A stretch of 58,125 nucleotides of DNA from Pseudomonas californiensis (GCF_021147775.1 NZ_JAGTPK010000033.1:1-58125); one strand, 5' to 3'; counted from the first letter of the stretch, positions 1-7,874 are shown. The notes: generated by a model not told the origin, from the sequence alone. Numbers and translations: made by a program.

Positions 1-60
1 GGGTCGCATCATGATCGATGGGCTCCTGAGAGAATCGGGAGCCCAGCATCTGGCATTAGC

Positions 61-1128
61 TTAGTGCTTTGAATGTGGGGTTAATGGAGCGGTTACAATA
101 CAACTGAACCACGCAATACAGTTCGGAACGCACAGCTCAATCCAGCAGTAACGAGGTACAATTGGAGTCGCGCTAAAATTGAACGCATACTTATGCCCCA
201 GCTCATAGCTGATTTGTACTCGGGCTTTCTGATCAAGACGTCGGTCGAGTTGATAGCAATGGCCATCGTTGATGGGGGCGGGATGGTGGGTGATTTGCTC
301 ATAGCGTTCGCACGCATAGGCTGCCCGCAATTCGTGGAAGCCTTTGAGGTCGTGCTTATAGATGATGTCCCGTGCGGGGCGGACGGTGTCCCGCAGAAAG
401 TCCTGGTAGCTTTCGTTCGGAGCAAGCAGGTTGCGGCTACCGTGGGGCGAGGCCTGTTCGGCAAACCTAAGTGCGCCACGAACATGATCATGTACCGTAA
501 TCCATCGAGGTGCCGATGCACCTGAGCGGCCACCTTTGGTGCCATCCTGGATGTTGATTCTGCCAAGTTGCTCTGCTTCACGTTGCAATCGGGACAGGTC
601 GGCCAAAATGGCCTCGCGCATGCGCATGCCGGTGGTTCGCGCTAACTGCACGATGGCTGCGGCGCGCGGCTGCTGATGTTCGCAAAGCACGTCGACGATC
701 CGTTTTACCTGTTCGCGGTCTTGGCCTTGCGAAACCGAGCAACGAACACTGGTGCGCCGCATTCCCAGCGCCTTGCTCGGGCTTGGTACTTTCACATACT
801 GATCACCGCGAAGCGCGGCCATGGTTCGGTTCACGCTGGACAACCGATTTTGCGCGGTGGCGATGGCGAGTTCACCTTGGTCAACTTGGAGGCGCAGATG
901 CCCGGCGTAGTCCAGCAAGGTCTGCCGATCAATCAGCCGGGCATCGTTAAACCCCGGCCCATCCTCCGAGCGACACCACTTCACGAATGCCTGCCAGCGA
1001 TCACTGTGTGCTTTGACGGTCCCGTAATGCCCACCGCCAAACAGATCTTTCAATGCCTGTGGCCCGGCATAGCTCAACTGCCGACCGTAGCCAAAATTAC
1101 GTCCATCTCGCCTTCCCACCAGTGCCAT
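61..1128 (-). pseudogene. ICE-type tyrosine recombinase with replaced C-terminus
   Basis: The first 310 or so residues read as the integrase family found on integrative elements of pseudomonads (N-terminal SAM-like domain, then catalytic domain). The catalytic arginine lies in GMRMREA and the H-x-x-R box in HELR, followed by the ELGH motif. Directly after ELGH the protein runs into about 45 residues of unrelated, Cys/Trp-rich sequence. The segment that normally carries the nucleophilic tyrosine (a G-H-x(9)-Y pattern) is absent. The start at 1128 has a GAGAGG Shine-Dalgarno. A 7-bp hairpin (20-26/38-44) lies just after the stop. The breakpoint near position 190 suggests recombination or deletion, so the product is probably inactive. 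It could still be an active enzyme using a displaced tyrosine, but that is less likely. Confidence 0.6.
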
Positions 1129-1403
1129 GATCGAACGCCTCTCGAAGCCAAAACGTTTAAAACTTTCCCCACGTCATCCCGCCAAGAATGCTGAGTGTTA
1201 TCAGGGATCAAGGCCCCTGCGACCTGTGGGGAATGTCCTCTACGCGGGACTGGCGGCTCCTTACGTCCGGGAGCAAGGGCATCTCATGATCTGGCCTCCT
1301 AAACACCGTTACCGGTGGGCGGGTGGAGGCAGCACTGGCTGACGAGACCAGTGCCGCGAGATCCTGAGCCAGGTGTACGCAGCAATGCGATGACCGGGGC
1401 AAG

Positions 1404-1420
1404 CCTGACTGTCAGTCAGG
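1404..1420. repeat. 17-bp perfect palindrome
   Basis: CCTGACTG and CAGTCAGG flank a single T. This is an operator-like dyad with no gene of known function beside it. Confidence 0.6.
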
Positions 1421-1554
1421 TGCAGTCCATTCCTTGGTCTGCGGCACCATCATCTACAGCGCTGTTGCTGGTGACATCGGCGTTTGTCACGCCGACTGTC
1501 ACGAGAGAAGTTGCCGCAAAGCCAAGTGCGATGAGGGCTGCAGCAGTGTTTGAA

Positions 1555-1589
1555 GCGCCCGTCTCTTTCCGGGAGAAAGAGACGGGCGC
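1555..1589. repeat. 15-bp perfect hairpin
   Basis: GCGCCCGTCTCTTTC (1555-1569) pairs without mismatch with 1575-1589 around the loop CGGGA. Neither strand has a T-run afterwards, so it is not a standard intrinsic terminator. Confidence 0.7.
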
Positions 1590-1952
1590 AGGTTGGCGCA
1601 AGATTCGGCCAAGCGGATAGGTTGCTGCAGGGCAGCGAAGTAGGAAGTGTCGTCTGGCGCACGAGGGCCATGATCTGAAGTAGGCATCCATCACCGGGGA
1701 GGTGACCGGGCGAGCTGCCGGACGCGAATCGCCTTTTGGGGGGAACCACCGCGAGAGCGGCGTGACCTTCAAGGTTCGGGCCACCTGGGTTGCTGTCATC
1801 GACAGCTCTTGCACGGCCAGTTTTACGCCTGTGGATAAACCCGGTCAAGGTTCGAAATTCAACGCCACTTTTGACTTGAAGAACGGTTATCCACCGGTGG
1901 AATTCCGTGGTAAATCCTGGACAACGTGGTCGCTTTGAGCTCTTCAAAGTAA

Positions 1953-1997
1953 GGTCCTTCCAAACAGGGCGGCTTTGCAGCCCTGTTTGGAAGGACC
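1953..1997. repeat. 18-bp perfect hairpin downstream of integrase
   Basis: The 18-nt arm at 1953-1970 is perfectly complementary to 1980-1997 around a 9-nt loop. It lies 88 bp past the integrase stop. A smaller dyad, CTTTGA/TCAAAG (1933-1949), adjoins it. It may work as a Rho-assisted terminator or transcript barrier at the end of int, but no T-run is present. Confidence 0.7.
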
Positions 1998-2084
1998 CGT
2001 GCTGAGAAGCGGATAAGCGAGGCTGTTTGCCCCGAATCTTGAGCGCTCAGTTGCTGTCGCCGCCGTTATTGCGCCTGTACAGCA

Positions 2085-3341
2085 CTAGCGGATCGGCACC
2101 ACGTTCTTGTCTCTGACTTGGCCGTATGCAGAGGCGAGCAGGCTGCCGGTCGCGGCTTTCTGGATGTGCTCACTCCACCAAGCCATCATCGGACGCCGAC
2201 GTTCAATGTAGTCAGCTCGGTTGTAAGCGCTTCGGACTTCGTCCTTGTCGACATGCGCCAGCGCGACTTCGATGAGCTCCGGATCCCACCCGTGCTCGTT
2301 CAGGATGGTACTGGCCATGGAGCGCATGCCGTGGCTGACCAAGCGGTCCTGGAAGCCCATGCGTTTCAACGCCATGTTGGCGGTCTGACTGTTGGCGTGG
2401 GTGCGCGGGTTTCTATCTGCCGGGAACACGTATTCCCTGTGGCCACTGTGGGGCTTGAGCGCCTCCAGTAAGGCGAGTGCCTGTTCGGTCAGCGGGATGG
2501 TGTGCGGACGACGCTTCTTCATGCGCTCCGGCGGGATGGTCCAGATGCGTTTGTCGAAGTCGATGTCTGCCCATCGAGTGGTAGCCGCTTCGGCAGGGCG
2601 GGTCATGGTGTGCAGTTGCCATTCGATCAGGCAGCGGGTGATCCGCTTGATGCTGGCGTTCGCGATTTCGATCATGAGCTCGGAAAGCTCATCGGGTCGT
2701 AGCGCGGCCATGTTCTGTTTCTTGGGCTTCTTGAATACCGCTCGAATACCACTGAGAGGGTTAGCGAAAATCAGCCCGGAGTTCACCCCGTAAGTCATGA
2801 TCTCGTTGAGCCGTTGGCTCAACCGCTTCACTGTCTCGAGACTGCCTTTGGCCTCAATCGGGCGAAGCAGTTCGATGACCAACGGTGCGGTAATTTTCGA
2901 GAGCGGCGTTGTTTTCAGGTCTGGGAATACGTGCAGCGTGAGCGATCGCCAAATGTCCTCTGCGTACGCCGGCGTGACGGAGTCCTTCTTCAGCTCGAAC
3001 CAAGCGGTGGCCACGTTCTCGAACGTGTGTTCCGTCTCCGCTCGTTTGGCTTCGTCCTGTGCATTGCGTTGCACCTTGGGGTCAATGCCTTGTGCCAGCA
3101 GCTCGCGCGCTTCAACCACTTTTTTCCTGGCGTTCGCTAATGAGAGCTCTGGGTACGTGCCCAGCCCCATATTGATACGGTTTTTGGTTACCTGCTCGCG
3201 GTAGTTGAAGTTCCACAGCATCGAGCCATTGCTCCTGACTCGGAGCTGAAGGCCGTCACCATCGCTAAGGACGTAATCCTTGTCTTTTGCCTTGACTGCC
3301 TTGAGCTGGCGGTCGGAGAGGCGAAGGGCTGGAGCAGGCAT
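2085..3341 (-). CDS. P4-type tyrosine integrase of the left genomic island
   Basis: This is a site-specific recombinase that inserts and excises an island at its attachment site. The N-terminal 90 residues form the DUF4102-type arm-binding domain (LSDGDGLQLRV, the MGLGTYPELSLANAR box). A SAM-like core-binding region spans roughly 105-205 and a catalytic domain follows. Catalytic residues seen are R248 (TRPAEA), H337-x-x-R340 (HGMR), H363 (LAHV) and Y373 (RSAYN). The ATG at 3341 is preferred over an upstream GTG at 3359 because GAGGA sits 7 nt before it. The gene starts 188 bp from the 26-bp ssrA repeat and points away from it, the usual place for int in a P4-like island. The island body should therefore extend left, beyond the window. 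Confidence 0.9.
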   Translation of the reverse strand: MPAPALRLSDRQLKAVKAKDKDYVLSDGDGLQLRVRSNGSMLWNFNYREQVTKNRINMGLGTYPELSLANARKKVVEARELLAQGIDPKVQRNAQDEAKRAETEHTFENVATAWFELKKDSVTPAYAEDIWRSLTLHVFPDLKTTPLSKITAPLVIELLRPIEAKGSLETVKRLSQRLNEIMTYGVNSGLIFANPLSGIRAVFKKPKKQNMAALRPDELSELMIEIANASIKRITRCLIEWQLHTMTRPAEAATTRWADIDFDKRIWTIPPERMKKRRPHTIPLTEQALALLEALKPHSGHREYVFPADRNPRTHANSQTANMALKRMGFQDRLVSHGMRSMASTILNEHGWDPELIEVALAHVDKDEVRSAYNRADYIERRRPMMAWWSEHIQKAATGSLLASAYGQVRDKNVVPIR

Positions 3342-3365
3342 GAGAGCTTCCTCTGACACCGTTTT

Positions 3366-3415
3366 GGTATTCCAAAAAATAGCACCGGATGGCTTGGAAT
3401 ACCATTTGGAATACC
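3366..3415. promoter_or_regulatory. Three TTGGAATACC repeats upstream of int
   Basis: The decamer TTGGAATACC occurs inverted at 3366-3375 and direct at 3394-3403 and 3406-3415. It lies between the integrase start and the attachment core. Such repeats are typical of integrase arm-type sites, which may also allow autoregulation. Confidence 0.55.
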
Positions 3416-3491
3416 CAAACGGCTGGAACTCAGAAAACCTCTACAGAGCCAAATAGCGCTTAAACCCTTGATTTTGCTGAATTTCAGGCAC

Positions 3492-3517
3492 AAAAAAAGA
3501 CGTCCGTGGACGTCTTT
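3492..3517 (-). terminator. Intrinsic terminator beside the left att
   Basis: AAAGACGTCC (3496-3505) and its complement (3508-3517) enclose a GT loop and, read leftward, are followed by seven T. It lies 11 bp past the attachment core, exactly where the ssrA terminator would sit if ssrA were joined to the island. Confidence 0.8.
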
Positions 3518-3528
3518 AGATGATGAAG

Positions 3529-3554
3529 TGGTGGAGCCGGGGGGATTTGAACCC
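3529..3554. repeat. Prophage attachment site, distal copy
   Basis: This 26-bp sequence is identical to 45414-45439, the last 26 nt of the tmRNA gene including CCA. Identity stops at both edges (g/a on the left, g/c on the right), so this is a crossover core and not a second tRNA-like gene. It marks the ssrA-distal end of the prophage and also adjoins the island integrase. Confidence 0.9.
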
Positions 3555-3799
3555 GCAGCCAAGGCCCTGTTTGCGCGGCTTGCAGGCTACAAGCTGGCAT
3601 AAAGCTGTCATTCTAAGGGCTATGGCTGTGTCATAGCATAGGAACGGGACGGACGGAGCTTGACCTCTCAGACCTCTTTCGGTACGTTGACATTGCTGAA
3701 AACTGGGCGTATTGCGCCGGTAACAGCAACAAGCTAGCCAGGTAGCCCACAAATTGCCTAGTCTAGCTATATGATGTCAGGAGCAATGGAGGGGAGTCT

Positions 3800-3835
3800 A
3801 TGAATCGTATCTACCGTGAAGAAGATTGGATCTAA
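3800..3835 (+). CDS. Possible 11-residue leader peptide
   Basis: ATG and ten further codons (MNRIYREEDWI) follow a strong GGAGGGG ribosome site. Eighteen nt after the stop comes an intrinsic terminator, and the DUF4760-like gene begins shortly after that. Leader ORF, terminator and gene in this order resemble an attenuator. There is no run of one amino acid that would name a regulatory signal. Confidence 0.4.
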   Translation: MNRIYREEDWI

Positions 3836-3852
3836 GCTTCAATACCATCAGA

Positions 3853-3879
3853 ACGCCTCCAATTATGGGGGCGTTTTTT
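3853..3879 (+). terminator. Intrinsic terminator before cargo gene
   Basis: ACGCCTCC pairs with GGGGGCGT (one G-T) around AATTAT and runs into six T. It lies between the 11-codon ORF and the GTG at 3896. Confidence 0.8.
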
Positions 3880-3895
3880 ATTAAAGGGAATTATC

Positions 3896-4534
3896 GTGCC
3901 GCGCGCCTACAAACCAATATTTTGGCTTTCAGTAATTGCAGTGATTTTATTTTTAATAATTAAGGCTAACTTTACTTTTGTTCAGATGTTTCACTTTGTT
4001 AAGCGTAACCCAACATTAATATTTCTGACCGTCACCTCGTGTTTAGCGTATTTAAGTTGGGGTTCGCAGCGTCACTTGACGCGAGCAAAGCATACCATGG
4101 ACTTTCAGGTCTCGTTTAGCGACTCTGAAACCATGAAGCGAGCGTCCAAGACCTTCCATTTAAAGCTTTGCAAAATGAATACTGCTGAGATTCTTGCATT
4201 GGCTAATACTAGGTGTCCCAAAAAAGAGCATGATAGGGTTACCGAAATCTTGAATGCATGGGAGAGAGTTGCAGTTGCGCTTAAGCATGACGTTTACGAT
4301 GAAGAGATGCTTTACGATATTTACGGTACTTTTTTGCTGCGGCTTTGCTTCACCCTCGGCCCGTTCATAAAACAGCGTCAATCAAAGAACCACAGAGTGT
4401 TCGTCAATTTGAGCTGGCTGTATCTACGTTGGAAGATTCGCCGCGAAAAGGAAGTGAATGGCCCCAATGGCGAAGCCATTAAGAAACTCGAGAAAGAACT
4501 TGAGGAGGCGGATAAACTTGTGAGCGTAGTTTAG
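3896..4534 (+). CDS. DUF4760-like membrane protein, left-end cargo
   Basis: 212 residues from a GTG start. Two membrane segments lie at about 7-24 and 38-57, followed by a basic, soluble helical domain. The stretch LNAWERVAVALKHDVYDEEMLYDIYG (about residues 121-146) has the pattern I associate with DUF4760 proteins, whose biochemical role is unknown. The C-terminal 25 residues form a charged coiled coil. The gene is clearly more AT-rich than the phage core, stands alone, and lies between the att core and the integrase, a common slot for lysogenic conversion or defence genes. An anti-phage role is only an inference. Confidence 0.6.
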   Translation: MPRAYKPIFWLSVIAVILFLIIKANFTFVQMFHFVKRNPTLIFLTVTSCLAYLSWGSQRHLTRAKHTMDFQVSFSDSETMKRASKTFHLKLCKMNTAEILALANTRCPKKEHDRVTEILNAWERVAVALKHDVYDEEMLYDIYGTFLLRLCFTLGPFIKQRQSKNHRVFVNLSWLYLRWKIRREKEVNGPNGEAIKKLEKELEEADKLVSVV

Positions 4535-4547
4535 CGTAGTAACTAAG

Positions 4548-5726
4548 TTAGTTTTGGTTGATCTCCTTTTTCACTTTTGGTTCGATTCCCCATAGATCTT
4601 CGGCTTTGCTGCCAGCACGCTCGTCCGCGGAAGGCATCCACTTCCCGTAGACGCGTGCAATCATCGTCCAGTCGCCGTGCCCCATCTGCTGCGCCACCCA
4701 CATCGGGTGCTCGCCAGCAGATAACATCATTGAGGCGTATGTATGTCGGGTCTGATAAGGGCGGCGGTACCGAACGCCTGCCTTTTTCATGGCCGGCACC
4801 CACATTGTCTTCCTGATCGGCCCATCCCCTGCCCAGCGCAGCAGCGTTCGCGGGTTCTGGAATACCTCGGCATCAGCCAAAAAGGTGTGCACCTTCTGAG
4901 CTCTCAAAGCTTCCATCGCCGGTCTGAGCAGCTTCACCGCGCGCCGTCCTGATGCTGTCTTGGTGACCTCGGCCGCACCCTTGCCGGCCTGAGTCATGGC
5001 CCGACTTACCATCACTTCTTCACGCAACCAATCAATATCCCCCCACTCTAGTGCCACCAGTTCGCTGGTCCGAAGCCCAGTCCACAACGCGAATTGCACC
5101 AGGTTGCGCGCCTGCCCGTTCAGTGCCGCCAAGATGGCCTGCTGCTCCTCAGGGCTGAAAGGGTCCACATCATCTTCCTTGGGTGGCGCTTCCTTCCTCG
5201 AGTACGTCCAGCCGGCCAGCGGGTTGGTGCTGATCAACTCCTCCTCAGCGGCATCGCTCAGCGCAGAGCGCAGGCAGCTCTGGATGTTGCTTAGTGTCTT
5301 GTTGCTGATCTCCAGCTTGGCCAGCCAATCCTTCACGTCCTTGCGTTTCAGATCGACCATCATGTGCTCGCCCAGAGCCGGCACCAGGCGCAGCTCCACG
5401 ATCTTGCGATAGCCGTCAAACGTGCTGCTCGATACGTGCCGCTTCTTGCCGTCGAGCCAGCGAGTCAGAAATCCCGCAACCGTCTCCCTGTTCGCTTCGG
5501 GTGCAAACTTCGCGGCCCTGGGCGAGCCGGGAAACGTCACTGAGTAGTCGAACGCGCCGATCGATATCGCATGCTCGATCGCTGCCTTGTGCTGCTCTGC
5601 CTTCTTCAGATTAGTGGGGGAGGGCTTGAGCGTGATGCGCTCGCGGCACCGGACGCCCCGATACATGAACGTGATTTCGATGCTCGTATCGGAGACCGCC
5701 CGAACTCCCCGCCCGTCTCTACCCAT
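4548..5726 (-). CDS. Prophage tyrosine integrase (DUF3596 type)
   Basis: This recombinase should integrate the phage at the ssrA 3' end. Residues 12-65 match the DUF3596 arm-binding domain (IEITFMYRGVRCRERI). A core-binding domain follows at about 78-165 and the catalytic domain at 190-370. Catalytic residues are R219 (TGLRTSE), R327 in PYQTRHTYAS (the usual His of H-x-x-R is Tyr here, common in this subfamily), H350 (MGHGDW) and Y360. I chose the ATG at 5726 because GGAAGG precedes it by 9 nt and the DUF3596 domain begins soon after. A longer frame to 5798 would run back through the excisionase gene. The 3' end converges on the cargo gene at 3896-4534. Confidence 0.92.
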   Translation of the reverse strand: MGRDGRGVRAVSDTSIEITFMYRGVRCRERITLKPSPTNLKKAEQHKAAIEHAISIGAFDYSVTFPGSPRAAKFAPEANRETVAGFLTRWLDGKKRHVSSSTFDGYRKIVELRLVPALGEHMMVDLKRKDVKDWLAKLEISNKTLSNIQSCLRSALSDAAEEELISTNPLAGWTYSRKEAPPKEDDVDPFSPEEQQAILAALNGQARNLVQFALWTGLRTSELVALEWGDIDWLREEVMVSRAMTQAGKGAAEVTKTASGRRAVKLLRPAMEALRAQKVHTFLADAEVFQNPRTLLRWAGDGPIRKTMWVPAMKKAGVRYRRPYQTRHTYASMMLSAGEHPMWVAQQMGHGDWTMIARVYGKWMPSADERAGSKAEDLWGIEPKVKKEINQN

Positions 5727-5881
5727 GACTCGTACCCTTCCATGTCGATTAGCGTCCGGCCGTCCGGAGCCCTGTACCAGATTTCGCCAAGCCGCCAAAT
5801 TCCATCACGGATTTTCGAGCGGATAGCGTCCTCGCTGTAGCCAGACTCGCTGGCGAATTTCCTGATGGTCATGTAGCGCAT
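5606..5881 (-). CDS. Excisionase-like DNA-binding protein
   Basis: The first 57 residues (MTIRKFASESGYSEDAIRSKIRDG, then GEIWYRAPDGRTLIDMEGYESWVE) show the winged-helix pattern of small phage excisionases, which turn integrase toward excision. The last 35 residues are low-complexity Ser/Ala/Pro and overlap the integrase gene in another frame by about 120 nt. The overlap and the order xis-int point to joint transcription and translational coupling. Being upstream of int on the leftward strand, it would be expressed from PL on induction. Confidence 0.75.
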   Translation of the reverse strand: MRYMTIRKFASESGYSEDAIRSKIRDGIWRLGEIWYRAPDGRTLIDMEGYESWVETGGEFGRSPIRASKSRSCIGASGAASASRSSPPPLI

Positions 5882-5984
5882 TAGTCGTTACTCCTGACTC
5901 GTCAGGTTCTGATTGATCGCTGAAGCTGGCCAGCCATTCGCCTGCGCCACGATTTGAACGCTCGGTATTTTGTGGCGCGCACGT

Positions 5985-6227
5985 TCAAGCCCGGTTCGCT
6001 GTAGGCAATGCCGGTTTTGATTCGATGAACACGCTGCTCTCAACCTGGCCACCGACGTGGCGGATGTAATCAATTTCAACCCGGGCGGTGTCAACGATGA
6101 CCTTGGCCACGTTGCTCACGGCATCGGCCTTGCGCACGGCCATATCCAGTTTTTCGCCGTCCGCATCAGCCAGATTTTCCAGGGCGACGAATAAGTGGTC
6201 GCGCAGATCGGATAGTTTATTTTTCAT
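5985..6227 (-). CDS. Small early phage protein of unknown function
   Basis: 80 residues starting at the ATG at 6227, which overlaps the end of the HNH gene by 11 nt. The longer open frame up to 6389 is out of phase with the HNH reading frame and is not used. The protein is acidic and mostly helical (LSDLRDHLFVALENLADADGEKLDMAV), with no motif I can name. Similar short helical proteins occur in the int-proximal early operon of Pseudomonas phages. Confidence 0.65.
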   Translation of the reverse strand: MKNKLSDLRDHLFVALENLADADGEKLDMAVRKADAVSNVAKVIVDTARVEIDYIRHVGGQVESSVFIESKPALPTANRA

Positions 6228-6771
6228 TGCCACGCTTCCTTTTGATGGTTTTTTTGATTTCGTTCTGCAGGTGCAGGATGTCGACGAGCTCTTCCGGCAA
6301 ATCCTTGTAGTGCTTGTTGCGCCGGAGTTGGTTTTCCGCGAACGTGCGTAAGCAGAGGTTGGCCAAGTCCGTGTTTCTGACGTTCCCATCCTTCGCTGCG
6401 ACGATCATTCCTTCTGGTATCGGGCCATTGGCCTGCTCCCACACATGCGTATGTAGGGGCTTCCAAACGTCCGGCTGAGCAACTTTTATCAGGATGTAGC
6501 GGCCTTTTCGGTGCGTTGACCCAACTGGCCGAGGCTGCTGACCTGGAGGTACGCCACGCACCTCGCATGCTGCTAAGAAGCTGCGGCGCGAGGCCGCGCT
6601 ACGATGCTCATGCGTTTTCCTGATCCCCATGCCCACGGCCCGCTGGCAAATCGCATCCACCGAGCGCCCCGGCAAGATGCTGGTCATGAAGTCGTTTCCC
6701 TTGTCGGCGTAGAACTGCTTCACCAGCGCATCTTCGGCTGTGGTCCAGCGGTTACAGGTCCGACCGGTCAT
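6217..6771 (-). CDS. HNH-like protein with altered His
   Basis: 184 residues. An N-terminal SANT/Myb-like helical segment (RWTTAEDALVKQFYADKGNDFMTSILPGR) is followed by an HNH_3-type core (about 107-160: LHTHVWEQANGPIPEGMIVAAKDGNVRNTDLANLCLRT). This resembles phage homing or replication-associated HNH endonucleases. In that family the core usually contains H-x-K-D-G-N. Here it reads AAKDGN, so one metal/catalytic His is missing and nuclease activity is doubtful. It lies in the leftward early operon between the 80-aa gene and a 61-aa gene. Confidence 0.75.
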   Translation of the reverse strand: MTGRTCNRWTTAEDALVKQFYADKGNDFMTSILPGRSVDAICQRAVGMGIRKTHEHRSAASRRSFLAACEVRGVPPGQQPRPVGSTHRKGRYILIKVAQPDVWKPLHTHVWEQANGPIPEGMIVAAKDGNVRNTDLANLCLRTFAENQLRRNKHYKDLPEELVDILHLQNEIKKTIKRKRGNEK

Positions 6772-6773
6772 CG

Positions 6774-6959
6774 CTATACCTCCAGGCTGCGGGATAGATC
6801 AAACGATGCGCTGAAGTGGTCAGTCAGTACTCGACGCCCGTCGATACCGCACTGGGCAGCCAGATCGATGACTTGCCCGAATGTCGTGTCACGGTGCTGG
6901 AGCAACTGCCAGAGCTGTATCAGGCGCTGGCCCACGGGGCCGTTACGGTGGCGACTCAT
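6774..6959 (-). CDS. 61-aa protein of unknown function
   Basis: It starts in a 4-nt ATGA overlap with the Arc-like gene upstream and ends 2 nt before the HNH start, so it fits the operon tightly. The sequence (VGQRLIQLWQLLQHRDTTFGQVIDLAAQCG) looks like a small helical DNA- or protein-binding domain, but I recognise no family. Confidence 0.6.
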   Translation of the reverse strand: MSRHRNGPVGQRLIQLWQLLQHRDTTFGQVIDLAAQCGIDGRRVLTDHFSASFDLSRSLEV

Positions 6960-7195
6960 GACTGCGGCTCCTGGGCAGCCTTCGGAGCTTCGTGCGCAGC
7001 GGCCTTGGCCAGCGCATCAAGCAATAGCTCTTGCCGCTCCTGGCCGTGCAGGTAGAGGCGAAGGGCGCGGAGCACGACGGTATTCATGCTGGTGTCGCTT
7101 TGTGCCGCAGCGCGTTCTACCTCGCTTCGCATGTCGCCCGGGAAACGCACAACGAATTTGTCTGCGCCGCGGCTACCGCCTTCATACCGTTGCAT
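6956..7195 (-). CDS. Arc-type ribbon-helix-helix regulator
   Basis: 79 residues. DKFVVRFPGDMRSEVERAAAQSDTSMNTVVLRALRLYL is the Arc/MetJ fold pattern: a short beta strand that enters the DNA groove, followed by two helices with the SMN turn. Dimers would bind operators, probably in the early regions. The ATG at 7195 has GGGAG 8 nt upstream. It overlaps the csrA-like gene before it by 14 nt and the 61-aa gene after it by 4 nt. The C-terminal Ala/Gln/Pro tail is probably disordered. Confidence 0.85.
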   Translation of the reverse strand: MQRYEGGSRGADKFVVRFPGDMRSEVERAAAQSDTSMNTVVLRALRLYLHGQERQELLLDALAKAAAHEAPKAAQEPQS

Positions 7196-7379
7196 GACGA
7201 TCACTCCCGGTGCGAGGGCTGGCCAACTTGGCAGCGTGGATCTCGGAACGGTCGACAGCCAGTTCGGCTGGAGCATCAATGCCCAGCCGGATCTGGCCGT
7301 CACGGCCGCTGATCACGGTAATTTTGATGTTGTCGCCGATGATGATCGACTCGCCGAAGCGACGGGATAGACAGAGCAT
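7182..7379 (-). CDS. CsrA/RsmA-like RNA-binding regulator carried by the phage
   Basis: 65 residues starting MLCLSRRFGESIIIGDNIKI, the hallmark beta-strand start of CsrA. The LGIDAP segment at about residues 38-43 stands where host CsrA has GI.AP, and the C-terminal helix extends to residue 65. CsrA dimers bind GGA motifs in mRNA leaders and control translation and stability. The conserved VHREEI stretch is represented by VDRSEI, keeping the arginine needed for RNA contact. AGGAG lies 7 nt before the ATG. It is coupled by overlap to the Arc-like gene. It could retune host Rsm-controlled traits or act on phage messages; the target is unknown. Confidence 0.88.
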   Translation of the reverse strand: MLCLSRRFGESIIIGDNIKITVISGRDGQIRLGIDAPAELAVDRSEIHAAKLASPRTGSDRHATV

Positions 7380-7455
7380 GATGCAACTCCTTTTGGTTTC
7401 TACAGGCAAGCCGATAGCCCGCCGCGTTGATGGCTTTCGCAAAAATGTGTTTGGT

Positions 7456-7836
7456 TTATGCGGCCAGCGAGGTTTCCATGCGCTTGGCTGCAATTCTGGT
7501 TTCGATTTTCGATTCACTTCCGCCGCTGCGGCGGACCTTGGTCATAGGATCTTCGGCGAGAGCACCGTGGGCGGCTAGTACGAGCGCAAGCGCTGCGGCA
7601 GGGGAGATCAGACCGCGGCGAAATGCTTCCGCCACCAAGGCAGGGCGCTTGTATACCCCGAGCTTGTGCATACACGATTCAATGCGACCTTTGACCGAGC
7701 GCGGTGAAAGACCGTCATGCTTGGCGATCTCCTTGTCTGTATGACCTGCAGCTACGGCAAGCAGGCACGAAAGCTCGCGCTCGGCAAGACCAAGGCCAAG
7801 TTTTCCTTTCCATGCGCCATTGCTGATGTATTGCAT
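7456..7836 (-). CDS. LuxR-type HTH protein
   Basis: 126 residues with a GerE/LuxR DNA-binding domain at about 17-75: LAERELSCLLAVAAGHTDKEIAKHDGLSPRSVKGRIESCMHKLGV. No autoinducer or receiver domain precedes it, so it is a stand-alone HTH regulator. The C-terminal half holds an Ala-rich hydrophobic segment (about 77-92). It is the first gene downstream of PL and begins the leftward operon of small regulators. Its target is not apparent. Confidence 0.8.
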   Translation of the reverse strand: MQYISNGAWKGKLGLGLAERELSCLLAVAAGHTDKEIAKHDGLSPRSVKGRIESCMHKLGVYKRPALVAEAFRRGLISPAAALALVLAAHGALAEDPMTKVRRSGGSESKIETRIAAKRMETSLAA

Positions 7837-7874
7837 GAGATGCCACCCGTGACCAAAGTTGTTGTCTGGTGGCT

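Larger units (their letters stand above)
1129..2084. other. Gene-poor stretch between two recombinase genes
   Basis: No reading frame here has a convincing start, ribosome site and protein-like composition together. Overlapping frames on both strands (for example the plus frame ending at 1938 and minus frames over 1416-1947) contradict each other and match no family I recognise. The stretch is marked instead by three perfect palindromes, listed separately. It may be decayed mobile DNA or a non-coding or regulatory region of the island. Confidence 0.5.

Noticed and set aside
1416..1947. Overlapping frames between the two left integrases
   Set aside because: Frames on both strands compete, none has a good start, and palindromes run through them.
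3529..3600. A second tRNA or tmRNA 3' end beside the integrase
   Set aside because: Only 26 bp match the ssrA end. The T arm is cut off after GAACCC and no tRNA fold continues, so it is an attachment core.
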